A stretch of 7,971 nucleotides of DNA from an uncultured bacterium. GTDB lineage: Bacteria > Patescibacteriota > Dojkabacteria > SC72. The notes below the pieces were generated by a model that was given only the letters and a program-made list of their open reading frames with translations, ran no database searches and was not told where the DNA came from. The translations under genes were made by a program, and so were the position numbers. Positions 1 through 5,894 of this stretch are shown here, piece by piece (within the stretch, counting starts at the first letter, position 1; the number at the start of each line of letters is the position of its first letter). Where the stretch lies: positions 1 to 7,971 of the forward strand of contig CALLXA010000101.1 in NCBI GenBank assembly GCA_938015795.1. Reading direction: 5' to 3'.

Positions 1-212
1 TTTAATGCAGGGATAGTTGTAAATACAAGAACACCGACTATGAAGAGTAGGTAGAAGATTAGTGCTGGTAAGAGATTTGGCTTCTCTGCCATTAGGTGCC
101 CAATATTTGAGCTGTAGAATTTAGGTGCAACAGTAGTTAACCAGGCAGCATCTATTCCCAAGAAAACAAAAAGAGTTGAAGCATAGAGTAAGAGTGTTTG
201 TAATATTGTCAT
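1..212 (-). CDS. DUF2177-family membrane protein (N-terminal part, runs off left edge)
   Basis: Reading the minus strand from the ATG at 212 gives 70 residues with no stop before the window edge, so only the N-terminal half is present. The protein begins MTILQTLLLYASTLFVFLG, a hydrophobic first helix. It continues with D21-AAWL, KFY at 31-33, GHLMAEKPN at 38-46, and a second helix with IFYLLFIVG that leads into a PAL motif at 68-70. This layout of a D..WL motif, a short loop with FY and L...PN, then FYLLF and PAL matches my recollection of DUF2177 (usually about 130 residues with four helices). The family has no established function that I know of. It is transcribed divergently from nfo. No Shine-Dalgarno sequence precedes the ATG, only AAAAAGAT. 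The family call is by eye, without a profile search. Confidence 0.8.
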   Translation of the reverse strand, partial: MTILQTLLLYASTLFVFLGIDAAWLTTVAPKFYSSNIGHLMAEKPNLLPALIFYLLFIVGVLVFTTIPAL

Positions 213-241
213 ATCTTTTTGTTATTAGTTTATCTAAATAT

Positions 242-250
242 ATTGTAGCA
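242..250 (-). promoter_or_regulatory. Candidate extended -10 promoter for the DUF2177 gene
   Basis: On the minus strand this reads TGCTACAAT: a TACAAT hexamer (5 of 6 to TATAAT) with the TGn extension. The transcript would begin about 235 and leave a leader of roughly 23 nt before the ATG at 212. No convincing -35 was found. The element overlaps the proposed -35 of the opposing nfo promoter. Confidence 0.4.
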
Positions 251-270
251 CATATTTTTGCCATTATTAT
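243..270 (+). promoter_or_regulatory. Candidate promoter for nfo (TTGTAG, 16-nt spacer, TATTAT)
   Basis: A weak -35 (TTGTAG, 243-248) and a good -10 (TATTAT, 265-270, 5 of 6 matches) are 16 nt apart. Initiation would fall near 277, giving a leader of only about 7 nt before the ATG at 284 and placing the upstream ATG at 269 outside the transcript. The intergenic region is so AT-rich that chance matches are likely, so this is moderate support only. Confidence 0.35.
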
Positions 271-283
271 GGTAAACTATGTT

Positions 284-1153
284 ATGTATTTAGGTATTCA
301 TGTATCCTCTGCGGGAGGAGTTCAAAATTCAGTAAAAAATGCCGAAAAGTTTGGTGTTAATGCAATGCAAATAATGCCAACAGCACCAATGAGATGGGTC
401 ACAAAACTCATTGAGGATGATGTAATACAATCCTTTGTAAATGAATTAGAGAAATCCAATGTAAAGAAAATTCTTCTTCATGGTATATATTTAACAAATT
501 TAGCGAGAGAGGATAAGCAGTTGTTCCATTTGGGTAAGATGGGTTTGGTTGTGTATTTGGATTTTGCAGAAAGAGTTGCTAATGAGATAGAGAGAAGAAA
601 AATAGATGCTGAAATTTTAGGTGTATGTTTTCATCCTGGTTCTCAAAAAGAAATGTCATATGAGGATAGTTTGGAAAGAATAATATATGGAATGGATTGG
701 GTGCTTAATGAAGTACCTGGTCAACAGAAATTGTTAATAGAGACTACAGCTGGTACTGGATTAAATTTGGGTAGATCATTTACTGAGTTGAAACTAATGA
801 GAGAGGGTGTAGAAGAACAGAGTAGGGTTGGTTTTGTTATGGATACTCAACACACATATGCTGCTGGATATGATTGGGTTAATGATATGGATGGTGTTTT
901 GGAAGATATGGAAAGAGAAATAGGGTTAGATAACTTGAAGGCTATTCATTTAAATGATTCTATGGCTGATTATTCATCTAAAAAAGATAGGCATGCAAAT
1001 TTGGGTGAAGGTAAACTAGGGGAGGATATTATTAAAAAACTTTTGCATAGAAAAGAGTTAAAAGATATTCCATTTATTTTAGAAACACCTGCTTTAAAAG
1101 ATGCTTTATCTACTCAAGAGGAAGTATTAAGATTAAAAAATTTAGCAGAATAA
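284..1153 (+). CDS. nfo: Endonuclease IV (AP endonuclease)
   Basis: This is a TIM-barrel zinc enzyme that cuts the backbone 5' to abasic sites in base-excision repair. It also removes 3'-blocking groups. From the ATG at 284 the protein has 289 residues, close to the 285 of E. coli Nfo, and begins MYLGIHVSSAGG like the family. All nine metal-ligand positions known in E. coli Nfo appear in order: H66 (HGIYLTNLA), H117 (CFHPGS), E153 (IETTAG), D187 and H190 (MDTQHTYAAGYD), H222 (IHLND), D235 and H237 (KDRHANLGEG), and E267 (ILETP). The spacings 187/190, 222/235/237 and 237/267 match E. coli exactly, so the enzyme should be active. An in-frame ATG at 269 would add MVNYV. A TTG at 176 would add 36 residues but lies inside the divergent gene. 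No Shine-Dalgarno sequence supports any of these. The 45-residue gene follows after 16 nt. Confidence 0.96.
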   Translation: MYLGIHVSSAGGVQNSVKNAEKFGVNAMQIMPTAPMRWVTKLIEDDVIQSFVNELEKSNVKKILLHGIYLTNLAREDKQLFHLGKMGLVVYLDFAERVANEIERRKIDAEILGVCFHPGSQKEMSYEDSLERIIYGMDWVLNEVPGQQKLLIETTAGTGLNLGRSFTELKLMREGVEEQSRVGFVMDTQHTYAAGYDWVNDMDGVLEDMEREIGLDNLKAIHLNDSMADYSSKKDRHANLGEGKLGEDIIKKLLHRKELKDIPFILETPALKDALSTQEEVLRLKNLAE

Positions 1154-1169
1154 TTTTATTAAATATTTT

Positions 1170-1307
1170 ATGAAAAAGAAGGTTAAAAATATTGTAAATG
1201 ATGTTCTAAGTAAATTCCCATCCAGTAGGATATTGTTATTGATAATAATATCCCTAATAGCTGCAGTTATTCTTTACTCTATATTTCTATTATCAGGAGC
1301 TAAATAG
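1170..1307 (+). CDS. Small single-helix membrane protein (45 aa) coupled to the helicase gene
   Basis: ATG at 1170 opens a 45-codon frame ending TAG at 1305-1307. The N-terminus is short and basic (MKKKVKNIVNDVLSKFPSSR). A strongly hydrophobic segment follows at about residues 21-42 (ILLLIIISLIAAVILYSIFL), then a short SGAK tail. This predicts one membrane helix with the basic end inside. The last base of the stop codon is the first base of the helicase GTG (TAGTG), and the helicase ribosome site lies inside the final codons, which argues the frame is translated. It fills the gap between nfo and the helicase almost exactly. I recognise no family. It could be a small anchor or regulator, or simply a leader peptide that delivers ribosomes to the helicase start. 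Confidence 0.7.
   Translation: MKKKVKNIVNDVLSKFPSSRILLLIIISLIAAVILYSIFLLSGAK
1295..1299 (+). promoter_or_regulatory. Ribosome binding site for the helicase GTG start
   Basis: AGGAG sits 7 nt before the GTG at 1307, inside the last codons of the 45-residue gene. It is one of only two clear Shine-Dalgarno sites in the window. Together with the one-base stop/start overlap it fixes GTG as the start and implies translational coupling. Confidence 0.75.
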
Positions 1308-4300
1308 TGGGACAATTCAATCTTAACGAAAAACAAAAGGAAGCGGTTGAATATAACGAGGGAGACCTTTTAATAATAGCTGGAGCTGGTACTGGTAAAA
1401 CGTCTGTTTTGACAAAAAGAATTGTAAATATAATAAATCAGGAATGGGCTAAAGCATCTGAAATATTGGCACTTACATTTACTGAGAAAGCATCTAACGA
1501 AATGCAGGAAAGGATAGATGATGCTTTAACATTTGGCTATGAAGATGTTTGGGTTTCTACATTCCATTCTTTTTGTGATCGAATCTTAAGGCAAGATGGT
1601 TACCATATTGGATTGGATGGTGAGTATTCATTAATGACAACGGCACAGTCATATATTTTCATGCGTAAGCATATGTTTGATCTTTCGTTAAAAATATTTA
1701 GACCATTAGGTAATCCTACTCAATTTTTGAATGATTTGTTAAAACATTTTTCAAGACTTCAAGATGAAGATGTCTCTCCTGATCAATATATTGAATTTGC
1801 AAAAAATCTACCAAATGGGACAGTGGAGGAGAAGGAGACTTTTAAAGAAATAAATGAACTAGCTGTTGTATATAAAGAATATACTGAATTGAAAGTGAAA
1901 AGTTCTAAGATAGATTTTGGTGATTTAATAATCTTCACATTAAAACTTCTTAGAGAAAAACCAAATGTTTTAGAAAAATACAGAAGTAAATTTAAATATA
2001 TATTGGTTGATGAGTTTCAGGATACCAATTTTACACAAAATGTTTTGGTAAATCTTTTGGTTCTTGGTAGTGATATGAGTACAGGTGTAGAAAAACGTCC
2101 AATGTTAACGGTTGTTGGTGATGATGATCAAGCAATTTATAAATTTAGAGGTGCTGCAATTTCCAATATCTTGCAATTCAAACATACATATCCAGATGCT
2201 AAGGAAGTTGTTTTGTTAGAAAACTACAGATCAAGGCAAGAAATTCTAGATAAGGCGTATGATTTGATAAGACATAATAATCCAAACAGATTAGAGGTTA
2301 CGGAAAATATAAATAAAAAGCTTTTGTCAAAGGGGAATTTTGAAGAAGACAATGATGCTGTTCAGTTTGTTACTGCTTTCAATGATGATAGAGAGGCTGA
2401 ATGGATTGCTTCTGAAATATTGAAACTAACTGGTCATGGAGATCTTTCAGATAATGTTCCAAACACTCAGCAATTTGATGAAGAAGGGCAAGCAACTTTC
2501 ATAGATAAGATGGAAGATAAAAAAGATTATAACTTCTCAGATATTGCAATATTGGTTAGAGCTAATTCTCATTCTGAGGCAATTGTTCAAAACTTAAGAT
2601 ACAAAGGAATACCGTATAAATTAGGTGGTTCTAGAGGATTATATTTTAGGGAAGAAATAAAGAATTTGATAGCCTTTCTAAAAGTATTGGTTGATTACTC
2701 CGATGAAATCTCTATGTACAAGCTTCTATCTATGGATATATGGAACTTGTCACCTAGGGAGTATATGGAGACAAATAGATTGGCTAGGGAATCACATATA
2801 ACCCTTTTTGAGCAATTTGAAAATTTGTGGGAAATAAAGTTGGGGGAGGATGATTTTACAAAAGAAGATTTGTTAGAAAAAGAGAATAATTTAATAAATA
2901 AATTATTTTCAAAAGAAAGCATTGTTGGAATTAGTAATTTCCTCTTTTTGTTAGATTATTCGATAAAGAAAGTTAAAGATGGAAGATCTATAGGTGAAAT
3001 ACTTTACGATTTTATAAAAGATAGTGGATATATAGATTCATTCTTAAATGAAGAATCTACAGAAAATCTATTTGCGGTTTCAAATATTCAGAAATTTTTT
3101 GATTTGATAAAAAACTATGAAAAAGAAAACCCAGATTCAAATATATATGAATATGTTGATTATCTTAATTACTGTATAGAGGTTGGTGAGTCACCTTTAG
3201 TTGATCAAGTAGATTTGGAAGATGTTAATGCTGTGAATATTCTTACGGTGCATGCTTCTAAGGGTTTGGAATTTCCAATTGTATTTCTTTCGAATCTTGT
3301 ATCTGAAAGATTTCCATCTATGAGCAGAAGTGATGTAATTCCAATACCTGAGTATTTGATTAAAGAGGAGATGCCAGTTAAATTGGATGAGAAAGAAGCA
3401 CATATTCAAGAAGAAAGAAGATTGTTTTATGTTGGTGCTACAAGAGCAAAACATAGATTATATTTAACAGCTGCTAATTACTATGGTAATGCAAAGAGGA
3501 GGAAAAAACCGAGTATTTTTCTGTATGAAATATTGGATCGGGATATTTCCGAAGAGTTTTTGATTAATGAAAAGGGTAAAGATAGGGATTTTGAAGTAAT
3601 TCATGATGAGGATGATCATTCTCTACTACCAGATAATTTAAATATAAATCTTGTGAAAAAAATAAGCTATTCGCAAATAAATGTGTATGAAGATTGTCCT
3701 AAGAAATATGAATATGCGTATGTTTTGAGGGTGCCTCAGAAACCAAATTCTTCAATGTCTTTTGGTTCTACGGTTCATAATACCTTGAAATCTTTTTATG
3801 AAGAACTAAAAAAATCTAAAGAAGGCTTAGGCATTATCAAACCTCCGGATGAAAAGCTATTGTTAGAACTTTATGAAAAGAATTGGGTTGGATTTGGATA
3901 TGATAGTAGCGCTCATGAAAAAACTCGTAAAGAAGAGGGTTTGGAGGTTATGAAAAGATATTACAAAAATTTGTATAGTGAAGAAGAAAATCCATATATG
4001 CTTGAAGAATCATTCTCTGTGCATATGGGCGATACTGTTTTTTCTGGAAAGATAGATAGGATGGACCTTGTTAGAGTAGGAGAGTCTGGAATCCCAGAGG
4101 TAGAGATAATTGATTACAAAACAGGTAAAGTTAAAAACGCAAGTGTAATTAAAAACGATTTGCAACTACCACTATATGCGATTTTTGCGGAAGAGAAGCT
4201 GGGGGTAAAAGTAGTTAGAGCAAAATATGTATTTGTTGAACATGGAGAAATAATAGAAGTAGATGTATCGCAGAAGAGGCGCGAGAAATCAAGAGATTTA

Positions 4301-4408
4301 ATACCCGGGATAGTAGAAAGCATCTCCAAGAGAGAGTTTCTTGCCACCCCGGGGTGGTTGTGTAAGTTTTGTGATTACAATTCTGTGTGTAAAGATGCGG
4401 AGCTTTGA
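1307..4408 (+). CDS. UvrD/PcrA-type helicase fused to a RecB/AddB-like PD-(D/E)XK nuclease with four-cysteine set
   Basis: This 1033-residue SF1A helicase-nuclease is probably for resection of DNA ends or recombinational repair. Helicase motifs run in order: Q motif (LNEKQKEAV, about 6-14), Walker A AGAGTGKT (25-32), motif Ia (LALTFTEKAS, about 55), STFHSF (about 85), DEFQDT from D235, GDDDQAIYKFRG (about 271), ENYRSRQ (about 305), motif V (TVHASKGLEFP, about 647) and motif VI (RLFYVGATRAKHRL, about 705). A C-terminal nuclease follows: SQINVYEDC with C797, GSTVHNTL, GKIDRMD (D about 917), IIDYKTGK (D about 936, K about 938) and QLPLYA. It ends in CKFC-x5-C (C1019, C1022, C1028). One early cysteine plus a C-terminal trio is the AddB/Cas4/Dna2 pattern that holds a 4Fe-4S cluster, so a cluster is likely. 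An acidic insert of about 30 residues (roughly 377-407) lies ahead of YNFSDIAILVRAN. Start GTG is preceded by AGGAG. The protein resembles AddA or AdnB in layout. Exact orthology cannot be set by eye. Confidence 0.93.
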   Translation: MGQFNLNEKQKEAVEYNEGDLLIIAGAGTGKTSVLTKRIVNIINQEWAKASEILALTFTEKASNEMQERIDDALTFGYEDVWVSTFHSFCDRILRQDGYHIGLDGEYSLMTTAQSYIFMRKHMFDLSLKIFRPLGNPTQFLNDLLKHFSRLQDEDVSPDQYIEFAKNLPNGTVEEKETFKEINELAVVYKEYTELKVKSSKIDFGDLIIFTLKLLREKPNVLEKYRSKFKYILVDEFQDTNFTQNVLVNLLVLGSDMSTGVEKRPMLTVVGDDDQAIYKFRGAAISNILQFKHTYPDAKEVVLLENYRSRQEILDKAYDLIRHNNPNRLEVTENINKKLLSKGNFEEDNDAVQFVTAFNDDREAEWIASEILKLTGHGDLSDNVPNTQQFDEEGQATFIDKMEDKKDYNFSDIAILVRANSHSEAIVQNLRYKGIPYKLGGSRGLYFREEIKNLIAFLKVLVDYSDEISMYKLLSMDIWNLSPREYMETNRLARESHITLFEQFENLWEIKLGEDDFTKEDLLEKENNLINKLFSKESIVGISNFLFLLDYSIKKVKDGRSIGEILYDFIKDSGYIDSFLNEESTENLFAVSNIQKFFDLIKNYEKENPDSNIYEYVDYLNYCIEVGESPLVDQVDLEDVNAVNILTVHASKGLEFPIVFLSNLVSERFPSMSRSDVIPIPEYLIKEEMPVKLDEKEAHIQEERRLFYVGATRAKHRLYLTAANYYGNAKRRKKPSIFLYEILDRDISEEFLINEKGKDRDFEVIHDEDDHSLLPDNLNINLVKKISYSQINVYEDCPKKYEYAYVLRVPQKPNSSMSFGSTVHNTLKSFYEELKKSKEGLGIIKPPDEKLLLELYEKNWVGFGYDSSAHEKTRKEEGLEVMKRYYKNLYSEEENPYMLEESFSVHMGDTVFSGKIDRMDLVRVGESGIPEVEIIDYKTGKVKNASVIKNDLQLPLYAIFAEEKLGVKVVRAKYVFVEHGEIIEVDVSQKRREKSRDLIPGIVESISKREFLATPGWLCKFCDYNSVCKDAEL
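4344..4357 (+). repeat. Perfect 14-bp GC-rich palindrome inside the helicase-nuclease gene
   Basis: CCACCCCGGGGTGG equals its own reverse complement, and 12 of its 14 bases are G or C in a strongly AT-rich gene. It encodes the conserved TPGW just before the iron-sulfur cysteines. A shorter CCCGGG palindrome lies at 4304-4309. As RNA it could fold as a 5-bp stem with a 4-nt loop. No function is established. Confidence 0.6.
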
Positions 4409-4433
4409 TGAGGGTAGAATTTGTTAGTTGTTT

Positions 4434-4444
4434 TATAATATAAT
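4434..4444 (+). promoter_or_regulatory. Overlapping tandem TATAAT boxes before the first pilin gene
   Basis: Two perfect TATAAT hexamers share one base (4434-4439 and 4439-4444). The second ends 7 nt before the ATG at 4452, so initiation would fall at or within a base or two of the start codon, producing a leaderless mRNA. No good -35 is present at 16-18 nt. This is the main reason for preferring the ATG at 4452 over a TTG at 4428, which lies upstream of both boxes. Confidence 0.6.
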
Positions 4445-4451
4445 ACGAGCT

Positions 4452-4799
4452 ATGAGTATATTTGAAATGTTAGAAAATTTAATAGTGAAGAAAGCTTATG
4501 CTCAGAGCTTGGGTTCATCTCTTGAGGAAAAGATCTCGGATGTGACTACACAGAATACTACAGAGGGGTTAATTAATAGTATTGTTAAATTTGCGGTTCC
4601 TTTAAGTGTTACTTGTGTCTTTGTTCTTCTTGTTTATGCGGGGTATTTATTGATGTCTAGTCAGGGTAATCCAGATAAGTTACAGGAGGGTAAGGAGATA
4701 ATTACAAATGCTTTAATTGGTTTCGCACTTGTACTTTTGTCTGTTGCCATTTTGTATTTGATTTCAAATACATTAGGTATTGATATTTCAGGTAGTTAA
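4452..4799 (+). CDS. TrbC/VirB2-like pilin-family protein 1
   Basis: A 115-residue membrane protein, first of five tandem paralogues of the T4SS-pilin / TrbC-VirB2-like type. Two hydrophobic helices (about 44-70 and 83-107) flank a short polar loop, YLLMSSQGNPDKLQEGKEI, corresponding to the G(D/N)P-K...A loop of the other copies. This copy has GNP in place of GDP and glycine where the others have alanine. Before the helices is KKAYAQ (Q18), which resembles the AxA|Q signal-peptidase site of copies 3 and 5. The preceding hydrophobic stretch is short, so processing is uncertain. Adding 8 residues from a TTG at 4428 would not give a better signal peptide and would conflict with the promoter. It lies 43 nt after the helicase and 16 nt before copy 2. 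The family call rests on the helix-loop-helix pattern and on agreement among the five copies. Confidence 0.82.
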   Translation: MSIFEMLENLIVKKAYAQSLGSSLEEKISDVTTQNTTEGLINSIVKFAVPLSVTCVFVLLVYAGYLLMSSQGNPDKLQEGKEIITNALIGFALVLLSVAILYLISNTLGIDISGS

Positions 4800-4807
4800 T
4801 CTAATAT
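4780..4807 (+). promoter_or_regulatory. Candidate promoter for pilin gene 2 (TTGATA, 16-nt spacer, TAATAT)
   Basis: TTGATA at 4780-4785 matches five of six bases of a -35. TAATAT at 4802-4807 matches four of six of a -10, with a 16-nt spacer. The -10 ends 8 nt before the ATG at 4816, again predicting a leaderless transcript. The -35 lies within the end of pilin gene 1. The gap is only 16 nt, so read-through from gene 1 is equally possible. Confidence 0.35.
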
Positions 4808-4815
4808 GTTGAGAA

Positions 4816-5160
4816 ATGAAGACAATAAAAGAAATTAGTAAACAGATTCCATTGTATTTGGTTATTGGTGGTAAGGAGATTTGGTCTCCGATAGATGTTT
4901 CTAAATGGTTTAGTGTTGAAACTATTCTTAATGGCAAAGTTTCTGATGCTATAAGTTTTTTTATTGGCTTTTCAACTATTGTTGCAGTTGCTTTGATAAT
5001 ATTTTCAGGTTATACATTTATTACTGCTGCTGGTGATCCTGACAAGATAGAAAAGGCTCAGAAAGGTATTACTGCTGCTATTGTTGGTATGATAATTGTA
5101 TTTATTGCAAGTGCCTTGGTTAAATTAGTTATGGGTTTGATAACAAATACAGGTGTATAG
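4816..5160 (+). CDS. TrbC/VirB2-like pilin-family protein 2
   Basis: A 114-residue paralogue. Helices lie at about 45-70 (SFFIGFSTIVAVALIIFSGY) and 85-108, joined by the loop FITAAGDPDKIEKAQKGI, the closest of the five to the family consensus GDPxK...A. The N-terminal 40 residues (MKTIKEISKQIPLYLVIGG onward) are mildly amphipathic. They include no recognisable signal peptidase site, so the protein may insert without cleavage. No Shine-Dalgarno sequence precedes the ATG. It shares the 12-base string GCTGCTGGTGAT, coding AAGD, with copy 3 (5026-5037 and 5458-5469), which fits descent by duplication. Copy 3 starts 69 nt downstream behind a separate promoter. Confidence 0.83.
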   Translation: MKTIKEISKQIPLYLVIGGKEIWSPIDVSKWFSVETILNGKVSDAISFFIGFSTIVAVALIIFSGYTFITAAGDPDKIEKAQKGITAAIVGMIIVFIASALVKLVMGLITNTGV

Positions 5161-5162
5161 GG

Positions 5163-5191
5163 TTGCAAGTGTGCGTTTGTTTTTATATAAT
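5163..5191 (+). promoter_or_regulatory. Promoter for pilin gene 3 (TTGCAA, 17-nt spacer, TATAAT)
   Basis: TTGCAA at 5163-5168 and a perfect TATAAT at 5186-5191 are separated by exactly 17 nt, the best-spaced promoter in the window. It begins two bases after the stop codon of pilin gene 2. Predicted initiation near 5198 gives a leader of about 32 nt. That leader contains a 12-base AT-only palindrome (AATAATATTATT, 5204-5215) and no Shine-Dalgarno sequence. Confidence 0.65.
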
Positions 5192-5229
5192 TGTGTTTAG
5201 TAAAATAATATTATTCAATTCATACATAA

Positions 5230-5586
5230 ATGAAGACCTCAAAAACAATTGCTAAAGTTTCAGCTGCACTATCTTCAGTTGCTTCTGGCTTATATTTAGC
5301 TTCTGCAAGTTTTGCTCAAGTAACTGTTCCTCTTCCTGATTCTCCACTTAATGAAGAGCTTATGCCAATGATGTTTAGATTGATAAACTGGGCTATTGGT
5401 ATTGCTGCTGTTTTGTCAGTTGTTGTTTTGATTGGTAGTGGTTACCTATATATCACAGCTGCTGGTGATGAAGGTAAAGTAGAGAAAGCTACAAAGACAT
5501 TGACATTTGCAATAATCGGATTGGTAATCTGTTTCATTTCTGTAATCTTAGTACAATTTGTTCTAAAGCAAATTCTTAAAGTATAG
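5230..5586 (+). CDS. TrbC/VirB2-like pilin-family protein 3 with signal peptide
   Basis: A 118-residue paralogue with a clear Sec-type signal. The N-terminus is basic (MKTSKTIAK), followed by a small-residue hydrophobic stretch and ASASFA|Q with cleavage predicted before Q30. The mature part has a proline-rich stretch (VTVPLPDSPL), helix 1 at about 50-76, the loop YITAAGDEGKVEKATKTL, helix 2 at about 91-113 and a basic tail (KQILKV). It combines the longest leader sequence with the strongest promoter of the array. It is therefore the best candidate for an abundant subunit, although that is inference from the promoter alone. The protein call is independent of any secretion-system neighbour, as none is visible. 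Confidence 0.85.
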   Translation: MKTSKTIAKVSAALSSVASGLYLASASFAQVTVPLPDSPLNEELMPMMFRLINWAIGIAAVLSVVVLIGSGYLYITAAGDEGKVEKATKTLTFAIIGLVICFISVILVQFVLKQILKV

Positions 5587-5602
5587 TTATTAAGTTGATA
5601 TT

Positions 5603-5654
5603 AAAGTCCCGTATATGTTTGTAGATTTATCATTTCTAAACAGTACGGGATTTT
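5603..5654 (+). promoter_or_regulatory. Long stem enclosing the start codon of pilin gene 4
   Basis: AAAGTCCCGTA (5603-5613) pairs with TACGGGATTTT (5644-5654): 11 pairs including one G-U, with a perfect 7-bp TCCCGTA/TACGGGA core. The loop of about 30 nt contains the ATG at 5615 and the first nine codons. In RNA this would hold the start in a loop or hinder ribosomes crossing the stem. It ends in four Us, so partial transcription termination is another reading, but the loop is much larger than usual for an intrinsic terminator. Confidence 0.5.
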
Positions 5655-5890
5655 CTAACTTAGAGGAATTTCTGTACTTTTTAATTAATTATGCAATTTC
5701 CATTTCAGTTGTTTTAGCAGTAATATCTTTGATACTTGCTGGTTTTAAATATATCTTTTCAATTGGTGATTCTAAGAAAATTGAAGATGCAAATAGATCT
5801 TTGCTTTTCTCTTTGATAGGTTTGGTAATTGTTTTTATTGCACCAGCTGTTATAGAATATGTAATTAAGAAAGTCATTTTAGGAGAGTAA
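5615..5890 (+). CDS. TrbC/VirB2-like pilin-family protein 4 (shortest copy)
   Basis: A 91-residue paralogue with no signal peptide. The first 19 residues (MFVDLSFLNSTGFSNLEEF) lead directly into helix 1 (about 20-47). The loop KYIFSIGDSKKIEDANRSL follows, with GDS in place of GDP, and then helix 2 (about 63-85) with a proline (IAPAV) inside it. It ends VIKKVILGE, and the codons for GE form the ribosome site of copy 5. ATG at 5615 is the only good start before helix 1, but it lies in the loop of an 11-bp stem and has no Shine-Dalgarno sequence. Copy 3 ends 28 nt upstream and copy 5 starts 4 nt after the stop. Confidence 0.8.
   Translation: MFVDLSFLNSTGFSNLEEFLYFLINYAISISVVLAVISLILAGFKYIFSIGDSKKIEDANRSLLFSLIGLVIVFIAPAVIEYVIKKVILGE
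5881..5887 (+). promoter_or_regulatory. Ribosome binding site for pilin gene 5
   Basis: AGGAGAG overlaps the last codons of pilin gene 4. The AGGAG core ends 9 nt before the ATG at 5895. This is the only strong Shine-Dalgarno site in the pilin array, and it implies that copy 5 is translated from the copy 4 transcript. Confidence 0.7.
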
Positions 5891-5894
5891 ATAT

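Noticed and set aside
176..283. TTG start at 176 that would extend endonuclease IV by 36 residues
   Set aside because: The extension overlaps the divergent gene, is hydrophobic and unlike any Nfo N-terminus. The family start matches MYLGIHVSSAGG at 284.
2695..2922. Minus-strand open frame of 75 codons
   Set aside because: Lies wholly inside the helicase gene between conserved motifs. The residue composition is that of an antisense shadow, and it has no plausible start signal.
3197..3454. Minus-strand open frame of 85 codons
   Set aside because: Antisense to helicase motifs V and VI, which are well conserved on the plus strand. It shows no recognisable protein features.
4114..4347. Minus-strand open frame of 77 codons
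   Set aside because: Antisense to the nuclease catalytic region (DYKTGK). The plus-strand motif explains the lack of stops.
4406..4408. Alternative genetic code with TGA read as glycine, as in some CPR lineages
   Set aside because: TGA ends the helicase directly after its iron-sulfur cysteines, where family members end, and no in-frame TGA interrupts any assigned gene.
4428..4451. TTG start at 4428 for the first pilin gene
   Set aside because: It lies upstream of both TATAAT boxes and would not be in a transcript starting from them. It has no ribosome site, and ATG at 4452 fits the leaderless pattern.
5026..5469. Recent gene conversion between pilin copies 2 and 3, from the shared GCTGCTGGTGAT
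   Set aside because: Only 12 bases are shared, in the most conserved codons. The flanking sequence diverges, so common ancestry plus similar codon choice is enough.
5603..5654. Intrinsic terminator after pilin gene 3
   Set aside because: The loop is about 30 nt and the U run only four, interrupted by C. It encloses the next start codon, so a simple terminator is unlikely; kept as a regulatory stem.
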